The notes: a model not told the origin generated them from the sequence alone. A DNA stretch of 64,000 nucleotides from Tetrahymena thermophila SB210 (GCF_000189635.1 NW_002476358.1:448616-512615), one strand, 5' to 3'; positions 24,153-38,583 are shown, counted from the stretch's first letter. Made by a program: numbers and translations.

Positions 24153-27100
24153 TCATGCAATTTTATGTATTTATTAACGAATAGACTCTGAGAACATTGA
24201 GAAAGGTTCCCCAAGTATTTAATTCGTTTCATAGTTTATTATATTTCTGCGTGACTCTTCACACAAAATTCTAAATATTAGCATAATGCGATTACTTTAC
24301 TCCCTTTTTTATTGCAATGATGATTCATCACCTTCTTTTATTGATTCTTAAAAGAAATTTTAAATTTGATCTAACATATGTTGGTAAACAGTTTTATAAG
24401 ATTTAGAGTATATAAATCTTGTTTTAATAATAATACTAAGCAATTCCCAGTTGTTTTTAATCTCTTGAACATTATGAATTTTATTCTCTATTAAGCTGCT
24501 GTTATTACTTTAAAGAGAAAACTTTACAAAATCTTTTTGATCTTTTTCGAATAAGGTTTTATTTTCCTAACATAACATGCAAAATCTTTTTAGACTCATT
24601 TATAGTTGATAATCATTGTATTAATCTGCCTTCTATTTAAATATCTAAACCATTTCTATTTCTTTCAAATCCTTAATATTTAAATTTCTAATCAAAATTA
24701 AAAATTCCTCTAATCCTATTTTTAATTAAAATGTTATTAAATAAATTATTTAAAATAATTTTTCAAAATATTATTTAAAAAATAAATTTGTAAAATTAAA
24801 GTTTCTCAATAATTTTTGAAAATTTTTCACTTATTAATTTAAATAAAATAAAGTATTTGTTTTCTTCAAATCTCAAATCATTTTATTAAAAAATTTTTTT
24901 ATGAACCAATTTTATCAGCTTTTAAGATCTTATTTTCCTTATTAATCAAAAATTTTCACTAAATATTAAGCTTTTGCCTGAATTAAAATTTATTTAAATA
25001 ACATTTTTTCAGTCAGTTTAAAAGTAGTTATTAAGATCATTTTAAAAGAAATAAAGATAAAATATCAAAGTAATTTTTTTCTATCAAGTTGTTATGAAAA
25101 AAAATTAAAAATTTATTTTTGTGAAACACCATAAAATGTTTGCAAATCTTCAGATGATTTTTAATTTTAATCAACAAATTTCACTTTACTATTAAAAATA
25201 TTAGTTTATGATTTTTCTAAAACTCTTTACCTATAAAATTAGCTTACTGAACAATTTAAAATATTCCCTTATATTTTTACATATAAACTTCTTCAAGTTG
25301 CATATGTAGTGATAAGAATTTCTCAGAAATGATATCTATGTCAAAATCATGAGAATTATTTTATTCCTAATTAGCAATTAAGTTTTTAACTAAAATATTT
25401 CTAAAATTTTCAATATCTAAAGTAATTTCATCTACTGTGTTTTAGATAAATTCTTCTATTCCTTATTTTGAAATAATATTTCCGAAAAAAAAATGAGATG
25501 CGTCTGTTATTTATTATTTATTTATTTTTAATTTTTCTATTTAGATATTAGCTGTTTTTGCTAAATTTGAATACTCCTCAAATAGGGACATGCACTTAAT
25601 GAAAAATTGAAGATCGTAAAACTATAAAATTTCAGTTTTATAAAGTCCTTTTATTATTAAAATAAATTATTATTTATTCTTATAAGAGCAATTTACCAAC
25701 AATTTTTCCAAATGCACGTATTTTTGGATTGTCATCCGATTTTCTAATTTAAACAAGAAAATCTAATAATTTTTTTTCAGCTATATTTTTCACTCCAAAA
25801 CGATGTAAAAACCAATCATATAAAATATAAATTATAGCCTACTATCCATCACTTTCTCCTTTTTTGTATTGCTTGATGCACTCATTGTAAATAATATTTA
25901 TTATTTTTACAATTTAATTCATTTGCTTATAATCTGTATTTTCAACTAAAACTACTTTAGCTGTTTCCAGAATAAGTTCAGCTGCTTCTTTGTTTGCTAA
26001 AACTGAAGCTCTTTCTTTAGTGAGCAGGGGTTACCCTTTAGTAGTTTATTTATTACTATTTTTAACTTATATTTAATAAAATTATAGTTATTATTTGCTA
26101 TCAGTAAAGTATGTTACTTTATTTTCTTTTTGGACTTACATATTAATCTCTTTTTTACTATTTGGTCTAATTTAACTAATTGGAAATAGAAGGTTTTTTG
26201 AAATTTGAATTCTATTTCCACTTATTCTAAGAACTTTTATTTTTATTATCAATCAAAATAAGTTAAGAAAATTAAATATTTACTTTTGTGGACTGTTTGA
26301 AATAGACCTATTAGTGTTTATTAGCTAGATACTAAATTTTCTTTCACTACCTTTATTATTTTTTAAATAACTTGCTTACTTTGACTTCTTGGTAATGTCG
26401 CTTTAACGTTTATTAGATATCTATCCTGGTAATAATTGGGAAAAAAGTTAAAATAAATTCATCATAAAATTTTTCTATAATGGATATTGATCATGTTAAC
26501 ATTTAATTATAAAGAAATCACGGTAGATTGATGGAAGATAAACAATTAAATAAATAATTTATACCTTCTAAACAATTCTTAAATAATTATAAAATTAATT
26601 TTTTTTTTGTAAATAAAAAACTAATTTACTTTCTATCTTATTAATTGATGTATTGGATAATTCATGATTACTAAAATTATTTGTATTAGATAAAGAAGTG
26701 GCTTCATTATTTTAAATTATGCTTTCTTCACCTTACTACTAAACTTTTTGTTCTAATTCTTCATTATTTTGAGTTTCATGCAAAATTTGCTCTTTAATTG
26801 CTTCTTAAGTAGGAATATTAATGCTGTTAGCTTATTGATACAATTAAAATTCTTATTCAATATCTTTTCGCTTAGAATCTTTATAATGAGAATCCCTTTC
26901 TGCTATATTTCTAAATGTACTTAGTTATATTTGGTTAGAAGACCTGTATGGTTTTTGATTAAAAGAAAGAAGGTGGGAGCTTTCAATAATTTATTCAAAA
27001 CTTATTTAATCTAGGTTTTCGCTATTTTAGCTTGAATCGTTCAACTAATTCTCAATGTAAGTATGCTTTAAAATATCAATTTTTAACTGTTACGAACTTA

Positions 27101-30100
27101 TTTATTCTTCCAACCCTTGAATCTGTTTGAAATTATTAAATTAGACTATTTCAAGAATTAAATATCTAACAAATAAAATACTTTGATGTCTTTTTCAGCA
27201 ATTACAATTTTTTACTCTAACACTGTTGAGTTACTTTCAATTAACTATTGCAAAACATCTTTAAATATATTTTATTATTAATCTTGAATATTGATTGCTT
27301 TATTCTTTATTTCCTAAATAGAGACTCTCTTTTTTTTAAAACTATTTAGCAAATCTTGCCTCAAATCTCTTAGCTTTTTATAGTAAACTTCGGGACTGAC
27401 TTTATCTCTAGCTGCATTTTTCATCTCTAATAAATGGTTGTTCAGCTTATTTACTACTTCTTCATATTCTAAATCAGTTAAAACCTCACTACTTTTAATC
27501 TACTTTCTACTTTCTAAATACTGGAAGCTTTTTTCGAGCTAATCTGTCTGGACTTCTTGATTTAAATATACTTTATTTTCATAAATACTAGTTGTACTAA
27601 CACAAGCATCGACCCGATCTAAGAAAAATTTAAAGCTTGTATTTATTCCAACATTATTTATACCTTCTATTTCAATTTTAGACTTTTATTCTTAATTCTT
27701 AACAAATATTTCATTTTCTAAACTAACAGCACTAATTTAAATAAATAAATTTATTTATCTTATCACAATTAAATATAAATTTATTCATACCTGTCTATAG
27801 TCTTTTTATCTTCGGTGATTTGTTAATTTGTATTTTCAAAATTTTACTTATTGATATTTATTTTACTTTATTAAGAAGAAATATTTAACTTACTTTGCTG
27901 TTACTGAATAAATCTTTGTGAAACTAATTTATCTTATTGCATCTATAAAAGTTTTTAAGAAAGATTAAACAGCTCTAAATTAATTTATTCATTTTAAGAA
28001 TTTGAAGAATTAATGGTATTTGTTAAAGCAGGTACTTTATTGAGTGACTGCAGTATGTTATCGTTTAATTATTCTTCTAATTCAGTAAATTTGACTAAAA
28101 CGTGTTAATGATGAGTTTGTAATTCGTTAAATTCTTACTACACTGAAGAGAATTAGTTTTATAAATCATTTTTTTCTTTTTCTATTTTATTCAATTTTTT
28201 TCTCAGATAAAAATTTTGATCATTGACTTTTTAATTATTTTCAAACTAAAAAAAATAATAATGTAAATACATTGATAATAAATGACATAAAAATTTGTTT
28301 TACTTCTTCATCTAATCTCTGCTGCACTATTTTTATTTATACCATAAATTCTTATTATTTTTTATCAACAGCATCCGTTAAAAATTTTAAGCGATCATAT
28401 TCCATTTAGTTTTGCCTAGAATGCATTACAGAGTGCATAGAAAATAGCTTAGAAATTAAATAGTTATATTGGTTCCAAATTTAACATAAAATTTCTCCTC
28501 TTTCTTAGCATTAAATGGAAATTTGTCTTACCAGCTCTTGCATGCAGCCATGAAAAATTAATTCAAGCTTAGATTATTTATAAAAAAAAGTCATTTTAAT
28601 TTGCTCTTTCTATAAAGAATAGAAATATATTATTACCTCAGAGAACATTTATTGAAAAGAGTTGTTAGGCTTTTTAAGAACTTTGTCAATCATTGCTTTT
28701 AACCAATCCTAGAGTTGCTTTGATTCTTCCCTCTCTTAGCATATTTTGTAATCAGATTTTTAAACAAATGATTTCTAGTACATTAATATATCTTTTTTAA
28801 TTGCATCTAAATTGGCTACCTTAAAGAAATCCGAATGATTGTTTTGATATTAATTTCCTAGATTCTTTAGAGTCTTGTGGTGAATGTCAATTTACTCCAA
28901 TAAATCTACCACTTCAGGATTTTAAGTAAAGTGCATTTATCTTTTCCTCAGAAAATGAAGAGCAGGGTTTTACTGTTCTTCTTTATTCTCTTAATTTAAT
29001 ACTTATTTTATAAAATCATCTTAAAGGATAGATTTGTCAGTTATAAATTTAATAATTGTTTGATTTAGCTTGCTTTCTTGTTCATAAAATAAATTTTGTT
29101 AAAATGATTTTGCATTTTATTTTAACTAAATTGATCCAGCAGCTGCTATAGAATTTATCTACATCATATTTATATCTTGTTTCTTTTCCTCTTCAAATCC
29201 ATTCATCTAGTTTATTTAACTTACTAAGCTATCATTAATAATACTCTTTGTATTATTAATTCTACTAGGAAAATTAAAATAAGACTTACTGATTATATTT
29301 TCTTTAATTTTCATCAACTCTTTCTCAAATTAAAACAATTTTTTACCTTTTTCTATTTAAAAACTTTTCATAGCTAAATGAATTGAATTGCTATGATCTC
29401 TACTTTATTTTATAATATTGTTTATCTCTTCACCTTACTTGGAAAAAATAGGAGATTTCATATACTTTTCTTATGTAAATTGTCCAAGAATATCAGAGTG
29501 TTACTTTATTTACTTAAGGTACTTCGTTTGATTAGGATTTGTCTGATGAAAGTTATTTTTAGAGTCTTCTTCAATACTAAACTTACTACCTCTAAATATT
29601 TAATTAGTTTCGCTGTTCCTAAAATTGTTAGTTGACTGGTTTAGAAATGATTTTTCAAAAGAATTTTAACTTTATAATGTAGAACCATTTTTTAGAACAA
29701 AATATTAATCCAACAGTGAACTCTACTATGGTAATCTCTATTAATTTTGACCTTCCCTCATAATAAACAAAGATTCAAGTTTATTAATTTTTTATTTTGG
29801 GGTATTTAAACTCTATTAAATCTAAGAACTCTCTCCATTTTCTAATTATTTTAACTCATTTTTTATTTCTACTATATTACAAATATCTTCTACATTTTGG
29901 TTAATTTTTTATTCTACATCATCTATTTTATTTTTTATCGTGCCATTATCTTAACAAATACTGAGCTATGGATGTATTTGCTAGGTTGAAGAATTTTAAT
30001 CCTTGAATTTAGTTTGATTTTTAATGTAATTTCTTGTTTTTTCTGAAATAGCATTAGGATTTTTACCGCTCACAATATCATATTCTGTAAAATTAAAATG

Positions 30101-30286
30101 CTTTGAAGAAAAACTTTTTTCATTGTTTCTTGAAGTAGCAGGGTGAAGCTCCTTAACAAACTAAAATGAATGCTGAAATTATGGTAACTTTTTTTGTTTT
30201 TCTTGTTTTGGCAAATGTATTGAATGTGATTTTCTCTCTTCAGCTTGAAGGACAGAAGGAAGAGAAAACTTTTTTTTATCAAACAT
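24153..30286 (-). CDS. Large coiled-coil protein with p28/AXDND1-like segment, about 1,850 aa
   Basis: The frame starts at 30286 (MFDKKKFSLPSVLQAEERKS) and ends in TGA at 24153, with about nine introns. The N-terminal 300 residues are Ser/Asn-rich. A helical block follows with ALHFLRKRQMHFTQNPEVVD and QLQDWLKAMIDKVLKK. After a probable 27-nt intron (28610-28636) comes FHGCMQELVRQISIQCQERG then EILCQIWNQY. This resembles the signature of axonemal dynein light chain p28 and of AXDND1. Coiled coils follow. Near the C-terminus are YILYDWFLHRFGVKNIAEKK and KTEILQFYDLQFFIKCMSLF, then a final helical region of about 180 residues. Motifs and coiled-coil content suggest an axonemal or ciliary protein (inference). 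Exon limits in the 25-27 kb part were placed by phase and are approximate. Confidence 0.7.
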
Positions 30287-32971
30287 AATTTATCTGTTGA
30301 AATTAATAAAAATTTCTATATTGATTTAAAAGGACTAATTAAAATCATAATAAATTATATAGAACTGATTAGAACAAATAAATACTGTGTTAAAATATAT
30401 TGATATTTTAAAATTAAACCAAAAAATAAAAAATTATGTTAAAGCTATATCAGAATGTAAATTTTTTATAAATTTTTTTATAACAGATTAAAGGTTTTTT
30501 CATCCTATATTCGAAATTTTTATATATTTTTTATAAATCTCTAAATAACATGCCGATATTTAATACTGATAACTAAGATTAGAAAAAATTGTGTTTGTTT
30601 TGATATTAGTAAATAAATACAAAAAATTCATAAAATTTTGATAATTAATTTAGTGTGTTTAATTAATAAAATTGTAATTCGTTTTTTCTTCATTTAAGTT
30701 ATTAGTTAATTTAAATGATAGAAAAAAAATGATTTATTTTTTTTATTTAAATATATTTTAGAATTAATAGACTGTATATAGAACTAATTGATTAAAAGAA
30801 TTTACAAATAATTTATGATTTAAGTTTTTTCATAAGCTATATTTTGTTTGGATGAATGGCATATGTTTTTTATTTTATTATTAAACATTTTAATAATTAT
30901 ATTGAGAGAATTTTAATCCAAAAGCTTTTTTATTTTTATCATATTTAAATTTTATGTTGAGTTTTTTATATTTTAATGTGAAGTTGATTTTTTAATTTAT
31001 TTTCCAAAGTTAAATAAAATTTATTAGAAATTAATTTATTTTATATTGTCATTTGATTAAAAATTATTTTGCATACATAAAGAAAAGTAAGTTATTTTTT
31101 ACGTTTATTTTCAAAGTAATTCCTTCATCATTTTAAATATTCATTAATTAATTGAAAAAGTAGTTTATAAGATGAAATTTAAATTTTATCAAGAAAGATA
31201 AATAGTAGTTAAAATGTTTCATTTTTACATTAAAAATTGGAAACAAATTAATGAATTTCAGTTACAATAATTTAAAAAATTAATCTAATTATTAGAAAAA
31301 TATTAATTTGGTAAATTTATTCTTTTTCAATTAATTATATGTAAAAATTAATAGACCACCTCTAATTTAATCTAATTAATAATCTAAAATTACAAATTAA
31401 AATAATTTATGAATAAATTAACTGATTTAAATCTTTTCTTAAAGAATACTGCGGCTGAGAGGCATTTAAATTTTTTTAAATTTTATAATAAATATTTTAA
31501 TAATTACATTGATGAAATTATTATAAAAAAGATTTTTTACTTCTATCATATAAAATTTTTTTTTAATATATAATTTTTACAAAAATTAAACATTATTTAA
31601 ATTATTATCCAAAATTAAATAAAATTTATGAGAAATTTAAGTTAGTTTCTAATATGATTGATAAAAAATAATTTTTCCTTAATAGAGAAAAGTAAGGTAT
31701 TTTTTACTTTTATTTTCATAAAAGCAGTCATCATTAAAAATCTTTATAGATTGATGGAAAATTTGATTTCAAAGATCTAATTTAAATTTTATCAAGAAAA
31801 GTAGTAATCAAAATGCATAATTTAAAAATGAAAAATAAGTTAAATGAATTTCACTTCCTAACATTTTTTCTCTAAAAAATTAAATAATCTCTATAATTAT
31901 ATTAGCTTTATAATCTGCATCTACTAGGTATTTTTAAGTTATTATTAATTTAAGTAAATAAAAACTTTAAATAATTTTAAGATAATATTATTTAAGTAAA
32001 ATGAAATTCTGGTAAATTAAATTAAAAAGGATATTATTAAAAGTAATGTATTAAAACAAGAATTAATATTTATGTAATTATTTCAAGAAAATACCAAATA
32101 TGCTTATTCGTGTTTAATCATATTAAATTATCTATCTCATTTATTTCTAAGAAGTAGCCAAAGAATATATCTTCTAAAGCTATAAATAGAATAAGGTTTA
32201 GTTTTTATACATAATAAAATTATAAGTAAAGATTGAAAATAACAAGAAAAATCCAGATATTTTATTATTATTTGAAATAATTTATCTTTGCCTAAAAATC
32301 CTTCATTCAAAAATAAAACCATTTTTTATGTTTTTTTGGCAAAATCATTTATGAATAAACTATTCCTTATATTTCTTTTCTAAAGTATTAATAACGAAAA
32401 GAATAAACTATTTTAAAGATAAGTCTTTTAATATCAAATCAATAAAAATAATATTTTCATTATAAATAATAATTTTAAATATCTCACAAATGTTTTTGGT
32501 TTTCATTTGAAATAGATAACAAATAGATTTATTTACAATATCCAAAAATTTTTAATGAAGAATTTAGCAATTAATAAACATCAAAAAATAGAAACACATA
32601 AAAAAAATATTTATTCATCCATTCGATATTTAGTAATTCTGAGATTTAGTATAGAAAACAAAAAGTATTAATATTCTACTCGCCTTAACAAGTATTATTC
32701 ATGAAGCGAATTAAATAAATAAATAATTAATTCAATCACTCACTCTATTAAGAAAGCAAAGAAAAAAAATAAATCTATTAACTATTGAAATTGAAAAACA
32801 AAATCACATAAAATAATAAATTATTTATTGTAAATTACATTCAATTGTAAGAAAGTCTTCTTTATTCTTAAAAATAAGCACAAATATTAGCTAAGCAAAT
32901 TAAAAAATAAGCTAGTCTATCAAAAGATTCTACTATCCTTAAGTAAACTAAACCACAAAAGATCTGAAAAT
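30287..32971. other. Gene-free interval between divergent genes
   Basis: This very A/T-rich region contains a diverged direct duplication (listed separately) and the upstream flanks of two divergent genes. No coding frame was recognised on either strand. Confidence 0.55.
30884..31852. repeat. Diverged direct duplication, about 370 bp, offset about 600 bp
   Basis: Segments 30884-31262 and 31491-31852 match in order. Shared blocks are CATTTTAATAATTA/TATTTTAATAATTA, CAAA(G)TTAAATAAAATTTAT, AAGAAAAGTAAG.TATTTTTTAC, AATTTAAATTTTATCAAGAAA and AAATGAATTTCA. The spacer between copies differs. Divergence is substantial, so the duplication is old. It is non-coding. Confidence 0.65.
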
Positions 32972-34982
32972 ATGAAGAAAATAAAAACTTTATTTCGCGC
33001 TCTATCTTTGTCCTCTGAATACGATAAGGTACCTACCCATTTTTTTCAATTAAAAAATATTATTATCAAATATTTACTGAATTTTTAATTTTTAATTTTA
33101 TTAGATCCTACTAAAAATCTAGTCATCAGAAGATTACCTTAGGCCAACTGAAGATATGATAATGAGTAAAATTAACACATTAATAATTTATTGTTTTTTT
33201 ATTAAAGATTTTTTAGAATTAAAAGATGGGTTAGAAGGACATGACTAAGAATTATGTTAGTAAAAAGCAATTTAAGAGCTTTTTAGCTCTGCTAAATTGT
33301 ATGAGAATTGGAATTAAGCAATAAAGATGTTTTATATACTGCACAAGCTAGTTCATATGATGAAGCTAAATGTGACTTATATTATAACTGAAAATGACAT
33401 CACATAGCAATTAAAAGCAAATTTAAAGATTAATAATCAATGTATTTAATTAATTCATAGCTTTTCTTTGAATATGTTGATCATTAATTAGTATTTTAAT
33501 TTTTAACTTTCTATAAAAAAAATTAGGTGATGAAGTTCATGTGCCAATTATGCTTAAATATTACTAGTTTTTAAGATTGATTTCTAAAAATTTTAGTGAA
33601 TTCTATCAATGCGAGTAGTACTTTTAGTCTGAAAGCTTGGAGTATTTAAAATAGAAAAGCATATAGGAAATTATTAACACCATTTAACCTCTAATAAGCA
33701 TTCTAAAAAATGTTTTCAGAGTAATAAATATGAAAAAATTAATTTTTTATTTTAGAATGAATATTTGACAATTACTAAAAAGTATTTTTTAATATAATAG
33801 GTCACACAAAATCTATCATTTTCATTGCAAAATTACTCAAAATTTGAAATTATTAAATATGCAAGTTGTATGTTAATTAAGGACTCAATTATGATTTACG
33901 ATTTTGTTAGCGATGTTATGACAACAATTAAAGGTAATATTAAATTTTTAAGTTTGCATCAATTATTAAAAAATACAATATAGATTAATTTTATTAATCC
34001 CTAAAATAGAAAAATTTTATGCAAATAGCTTTAACATCTAACATTAACTTAGAAATAAAATACAAATTTGCTTTCATTATTTAAAATTTTTTTGAAAGTA
34101 ATAATAAAATATTGATTTTTCTTTGTAATTTAACTACACATTCATATCATTAAACTTTATTTTAAAAATGTAGATTTAATCTTAACAGAAAGCTAAAGTG
34201 TAAGTTTATAAATTTATGAAGCTTATGAAGAAATAGTAATCCTCACTAAGAATATAGAAAAAATCTACGACTTAAGAAATTTGACTGTCGATCCTTATAT
34301 TAAAAAACCAAAATATTTTAAGATTGATAGGGAAAACAATAGAAAAATTGAACTACATATTAACTAAATACAGAAAAGAGTGTATAATTCAGACAATGTA
34401 GCCGCTACAGTAAACAAATCTGTTAATGAATCAAATTTTAACAATTAAATTGAATAAATATCTCCTATCAAAGATCAACAATCAAATAAATAAGCTCAGT
34501 AAAATAGAAGAAATAGAGAAATGATGAAATACTCAAGCAAAGACACAGTACTAACTACTTGCGGATCTTATAGCAACAGAATAATCTACACAGAATTAGA
34601 AAATTTAAATTAAAAAAATAAAAATGGTTCATAAGAAGAGACAAAATAGCTTCGTAACTCAGATTCACCAAATAATGCTGAGAGTTATGATAATATTGAT
34701 GATGGTTCTAAATAATTTTTTTCTAAATATGAAAATCCTGAAATTTCAGAAAATAAAGAAGATTAAAATTAGTAAAATTTATTTGATGATGAATGTAACG
34801 AAAACCAAAGGATATACATAAATAATCTTTGCTCAAAAAATGATAAAATATAACCTGTTATGAAAAAAGAAAAATAAGATTAGAGGAAAATATTAAACAA
34901 CTAGCTAATAGAAAAAAACGAAAATTAATAAATTAAGAATGATATCATAAAATCTAACTCTGTAATAAAGCTTGATGTTTGA
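32972..34982 (+). CDS. ANTH-domain (AP180/CALM-like) endocytic adaptor, 507 aa
   Basis: There are six exons. Introns lie at 33029-33104, 33166-33216, 33442-33526, 33721-33755 (only 35 nt) and 33934-34173. The spliced total is 1,524 nt. The N-terminal about 300 residues follow the ANTH helical-solenoid pattern: LFSSAKLYENWNQAIKMFYI then LHKLVHMMKLN, PIMLKYYQFLRLISKNFSEF, YASCMLIKDSIMIYDFVSDV, and LQIYEAYEEIVILTKNIEKI then YDLRNL. ANTH proteins bind PtdIns(4,5)P2 and clathrin coats. The lysine-rich lipid-binding motif at the extreme N-terminus is weak (MKKIKTLFRAL). The C-terminal 200 residues are Asn/Gln/Ser-rich with no certain clathrin box. Reading through the 35-nt intron would hit TGA, so it must be removed. 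Confidence 0.75.
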
Positions 34983-37277
34983 AATCCTTCAAATAGCACA
35001 AAAATTCATAAATATACATACACATACACTTACCTATCTTACAAAACTTAATTTATTTCTTAAATACTACGATTAAAAATTTATATATTTTAATAATTTT
35101 ATATTTGGTAAAATAATATTTATATTAAAAAATAAATTATAAAAGTACTTATATTATTTTATAATTCGATTAGAAAACACTTTTCTAAATTTAATTCACC
35201 ATTTTTAATAATGACTATTTGATTTTAATCTTTTTAATTAGTTGCATGATAATTAATTAATTATTATTTTAAAATAAAAAAATTATTCAAATAAAATTAA
35301 ATCAATATTTAATTAAAGTTAACTTTAATCTCATTTTTTCTATTTATTGATATAACATATCACTAAATTTTAAATGAATTAAAATTATCATACATTTATT
35401 AAAGTTACTTTTAAGTGTGTTAACATAACAAATTCTATTATTTTTTAGGGATTTTTAATTTTTTTAATTTATTTTGAAATAAATTATCAAAAAGCTAAAG
35501 GGTATAAATTATTTTTAAATAAAATCCTGATTAATTAGGGTAAAAACCTTTTCTATAATTTTAAAATTTAAATTAAAATAATTAATCCTAAAATATATTT
35601 TTACTGTATTTTATGAAACAGCAAGTATGTAAATAATTTTTTATCACCAAGCTTTCATAGTTTTATCTAAGAGTTATAAATCTCTAAAAGTAAAATAAAT
35701 TTTACTCATAAAATTTTTCGACATTATGAAATATCAATATTATATTTTTTCTAAAATTTAGTTTGATTTAGAGAACAAGTTAATAAATATAATTTAAACA
35801 AGCATATTTTTTTTAATTTTTAGATTGCTTTAAATTAAAATTCTTAAAGTTTAGATACGATGGAGATGATTTTAATGATCTAAAAAAATGAAATATTTTT
35901 AAAAACATAATTTTATTTATATTGAGCTACAGCTGTATCCATTAAACTAATTATTTATGATAGCCGCTTATTGTTTATATATAGATTATATTACTAATGT
36001 TATTTAAAATTAGGTTCTAGAAGATATATTGAAATTGTAAAATAAAAAGTTTTACAAGGTTAGAACATAGTGACTTTATTTTTATTGTATTTAAAAACAA
36101 ATTTTTTTTTCAATTATAAATGGAAAAAAAGACATTAATACTAGAAAAACTCAAAAAGCATGCAAATTTCTTTATATTCTATTTTAAATTTATGAGTATA
36201 TTAATTTAAGATTTAAAAAGTTATGAAGTATTTATTTTTAAAAATTTATCTGCTTACACAAAAAGTAATAAAGAAATAAATTTGAAAAAATAATCTTCTT
36301 TTGTTAAAATAAAATGTGATACTAACCTAAAAAATAAAATATTTATATTTTATAATTTTAAACTTTTCAAAAATTAATTTTGTAAGGACATTCTAAAAAA
36401 AGTTTTGAGCTTTCAATTATTTTTATTATAATACTTTAGATTCTTTTTTTGTTTATATGCTAATATTCAAAAGGAATTTGTGAAGACTTAAACTGTAAAT
36501 TTAAAAGTGTAAGATTTAATTTAAGAAATTTCTTAAAGAAAGAAACCAACTTACATATTTTATCGTCATATTTTGATTATAAAGGCTTAACAAATGCATA
36601 ATAATAAAAAAATTAATTACCTTAATTCTCATAAACTTCTTTTTATTCGATAAATAAGCTTAGTTTTATGCTAAATATTTCATGAAAATTTTAAATTTAC
36701 ATTTATTACTTTTTAATGAATGCTTATTATTATAATAAATCTCTTCTACTTTATTTTAATAAATACTTTGATTGTTCAAATATTCATGCTACTCTTATTA
36801 TTTTTTATCTTTTTGAGATAGATACTAAATTCTTTTTCCTCTCAGCTTGTTTTAACTAAAAGAGAGTTGTTGGGGAGTTGAGTTTTTAAGGTAATATGCA
36901 TTTTGATATTAATAAAATTTGTAATTGTGATGTAAAAGAATAGTTAAGTTTTTGACGTTTAGCCTTATCTTTATTTGAGTAACACACACTTCTAAATTTC
37001 TATTTTTCTCAAAATAAGTCATTTATAGATAAAAAATATATTTTAAATATGGGTTTTTCGAATCAAAAACCATTACTGAACTATATAGTTTGATTTTATA
37101 CCACTATTTCAAGATATTTCATAGTAAAAATCTACTTTTCATTGCTGTTACAGAAAAGAGTAATTTAATTCAAGAATATTTAATAGATTCACTCATCTTT
37201 AAATTGCTTGACTTTCTTATTAGTAGAAAGATATATAAATAAATAAAAATAATATAAAAATCAAATAGAATCATAAT
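34983..37277. other. Gene-free A/T-rich interval
   Basis: This holds the 3' flank of the ANTH gene and the upstream region of the acid-amidase gene. It is low-complexity A/T sequence. No coding or RNA gene signal was seen. Confidence 0.6.
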
Positions 37278-38583
37278 ATGAATTAATTTAAATATCTAAT
37301 ATTGATAATTGCTATATTTATGATTAATATTGAAACAACGCAAGCTGTTGGATCAGATCCTTTGTTTATCATTAATTTGGATCTCCCTCATCTCGAAAGA
37401 TGGAGAGAAATTATGGGTGTTAAAGGCTAAATTTTGAAAGAATTTGCTTACAAATACAAATAACACGTAAATATTTCAGAAGATCTTGCTGAATAATTCT
37501 TATCTTATGGAAAGGCTCATCCTGAAATAGCAAAAAATATTGAGGCTATAAGCACTCTTACTGGAATTGATTTACCCACTCTCTATACATTTAACTTTAT
37601 GTATGATTTAGAAAATATGGGATGCACATCTGTTATTATAAGACAACCTGATAATACACTCTTCCATGCAAGAAATTTAGATTATAGCTTTTAAGAAGAG
37701 ATTTCGAAATTAGCTATTTAAGCTCAATGGACGAGAAATGGTTAAATCATATACAAAAGTGAAACTTTAGTAGGATTTGTTTCTCTCATTACAGTTACAA
37801 AAGTAGGATAATTTTCAATCAGTATTAACTATCGTACAAGTGATTCAATATAAAAGAATATTGATGCTCTTATCAAAGATCACTATTACCAAGGAATCTA
37901 TCTTCCATAAATTGTATTATTTTTTACTTTTTAATTCAATCTTTAAATTTTAATACCAACCAAAATTTATTTTAACTTACTCTCAAGGCATAGATTAGAT
38001 ATTTTAATTTTTTATCACCACAACTTGATATTTATAATTTAATTTATAAAAAACTTTTAAATTTTAATAGGCAGTTGATTAAGCTAACAATTTTGATGAA
38101 GCTGTTTAAATACTTAAAACTGTCAATGTTTCTTCTCCAATTTATTTTATTGTCTCAGGTTTACAAGGAAACTAGGGAGTAGTAATTGAAAGAAACAGAG
38201 ATAGTGTTTTAAATGTGTATACTTTGAGCGAATCTGATTGGTTTTTAGTCCAAACAAATACTGATAGAAGCAACACAAAAATAAAAGATTTCAGATATCG
38301 TGAAACTGTTAAAAATATTCAAGCGTTAGGCTAACAAAACTGCACAAAAGAAAATATCCTTAATAAAGTTATGGGTGTTTTCCCTGCTAATAACAAACTT
38401 ACCATATCAACAAGTGTCTATTCTGCTTATGATGGAGATTTTATTTCAAGAAACTACTTAATTGATGATCAAGCAATTCAATAATCATTATTAAGAGAAT
38501 AAATCAGTTCATCTTTAAGTAATGGAAGTATAATATAAAATTTACTTTTCCTTACCTTCATATTGTGCTTTAGTTTATATTGA
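37278..38583 (+). CDS. Acid ceramidase/NAAA-like amidase with GPI-type tail, 382 aa
   Basis: Two exons are separated by an intron at 37914-38070, with 1,149 nt coding. An N-terminal signal peptide (MNQFKYLILIIAIFMIN, cleavage near residue 23) is followed by the acid-ceramidase pattern. YTFNFMYDLENMGCTSVII places the nucleophile Cys at about 116, the residue exposed by autocleavage in this family. IRQPDNTLFHARNLDYSF gives the Arg-Asn-Leu-Asp motif. VGFVSLITVTKVGQFSISIN and WFLVQTNTDRSNTKIKDFRY match downstream family blocks. Family members hydrolyse ceramide or N-acylethanolamines in lysosomes. The last 15 residues (IIQNLLFLTFILCFSLY) are hydrophobic and end the protein after a small-residue stretch (SSSLSNGS), as in GPI-attachment signals. 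Surface location is therefore inferred. Confidence 0.85.
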
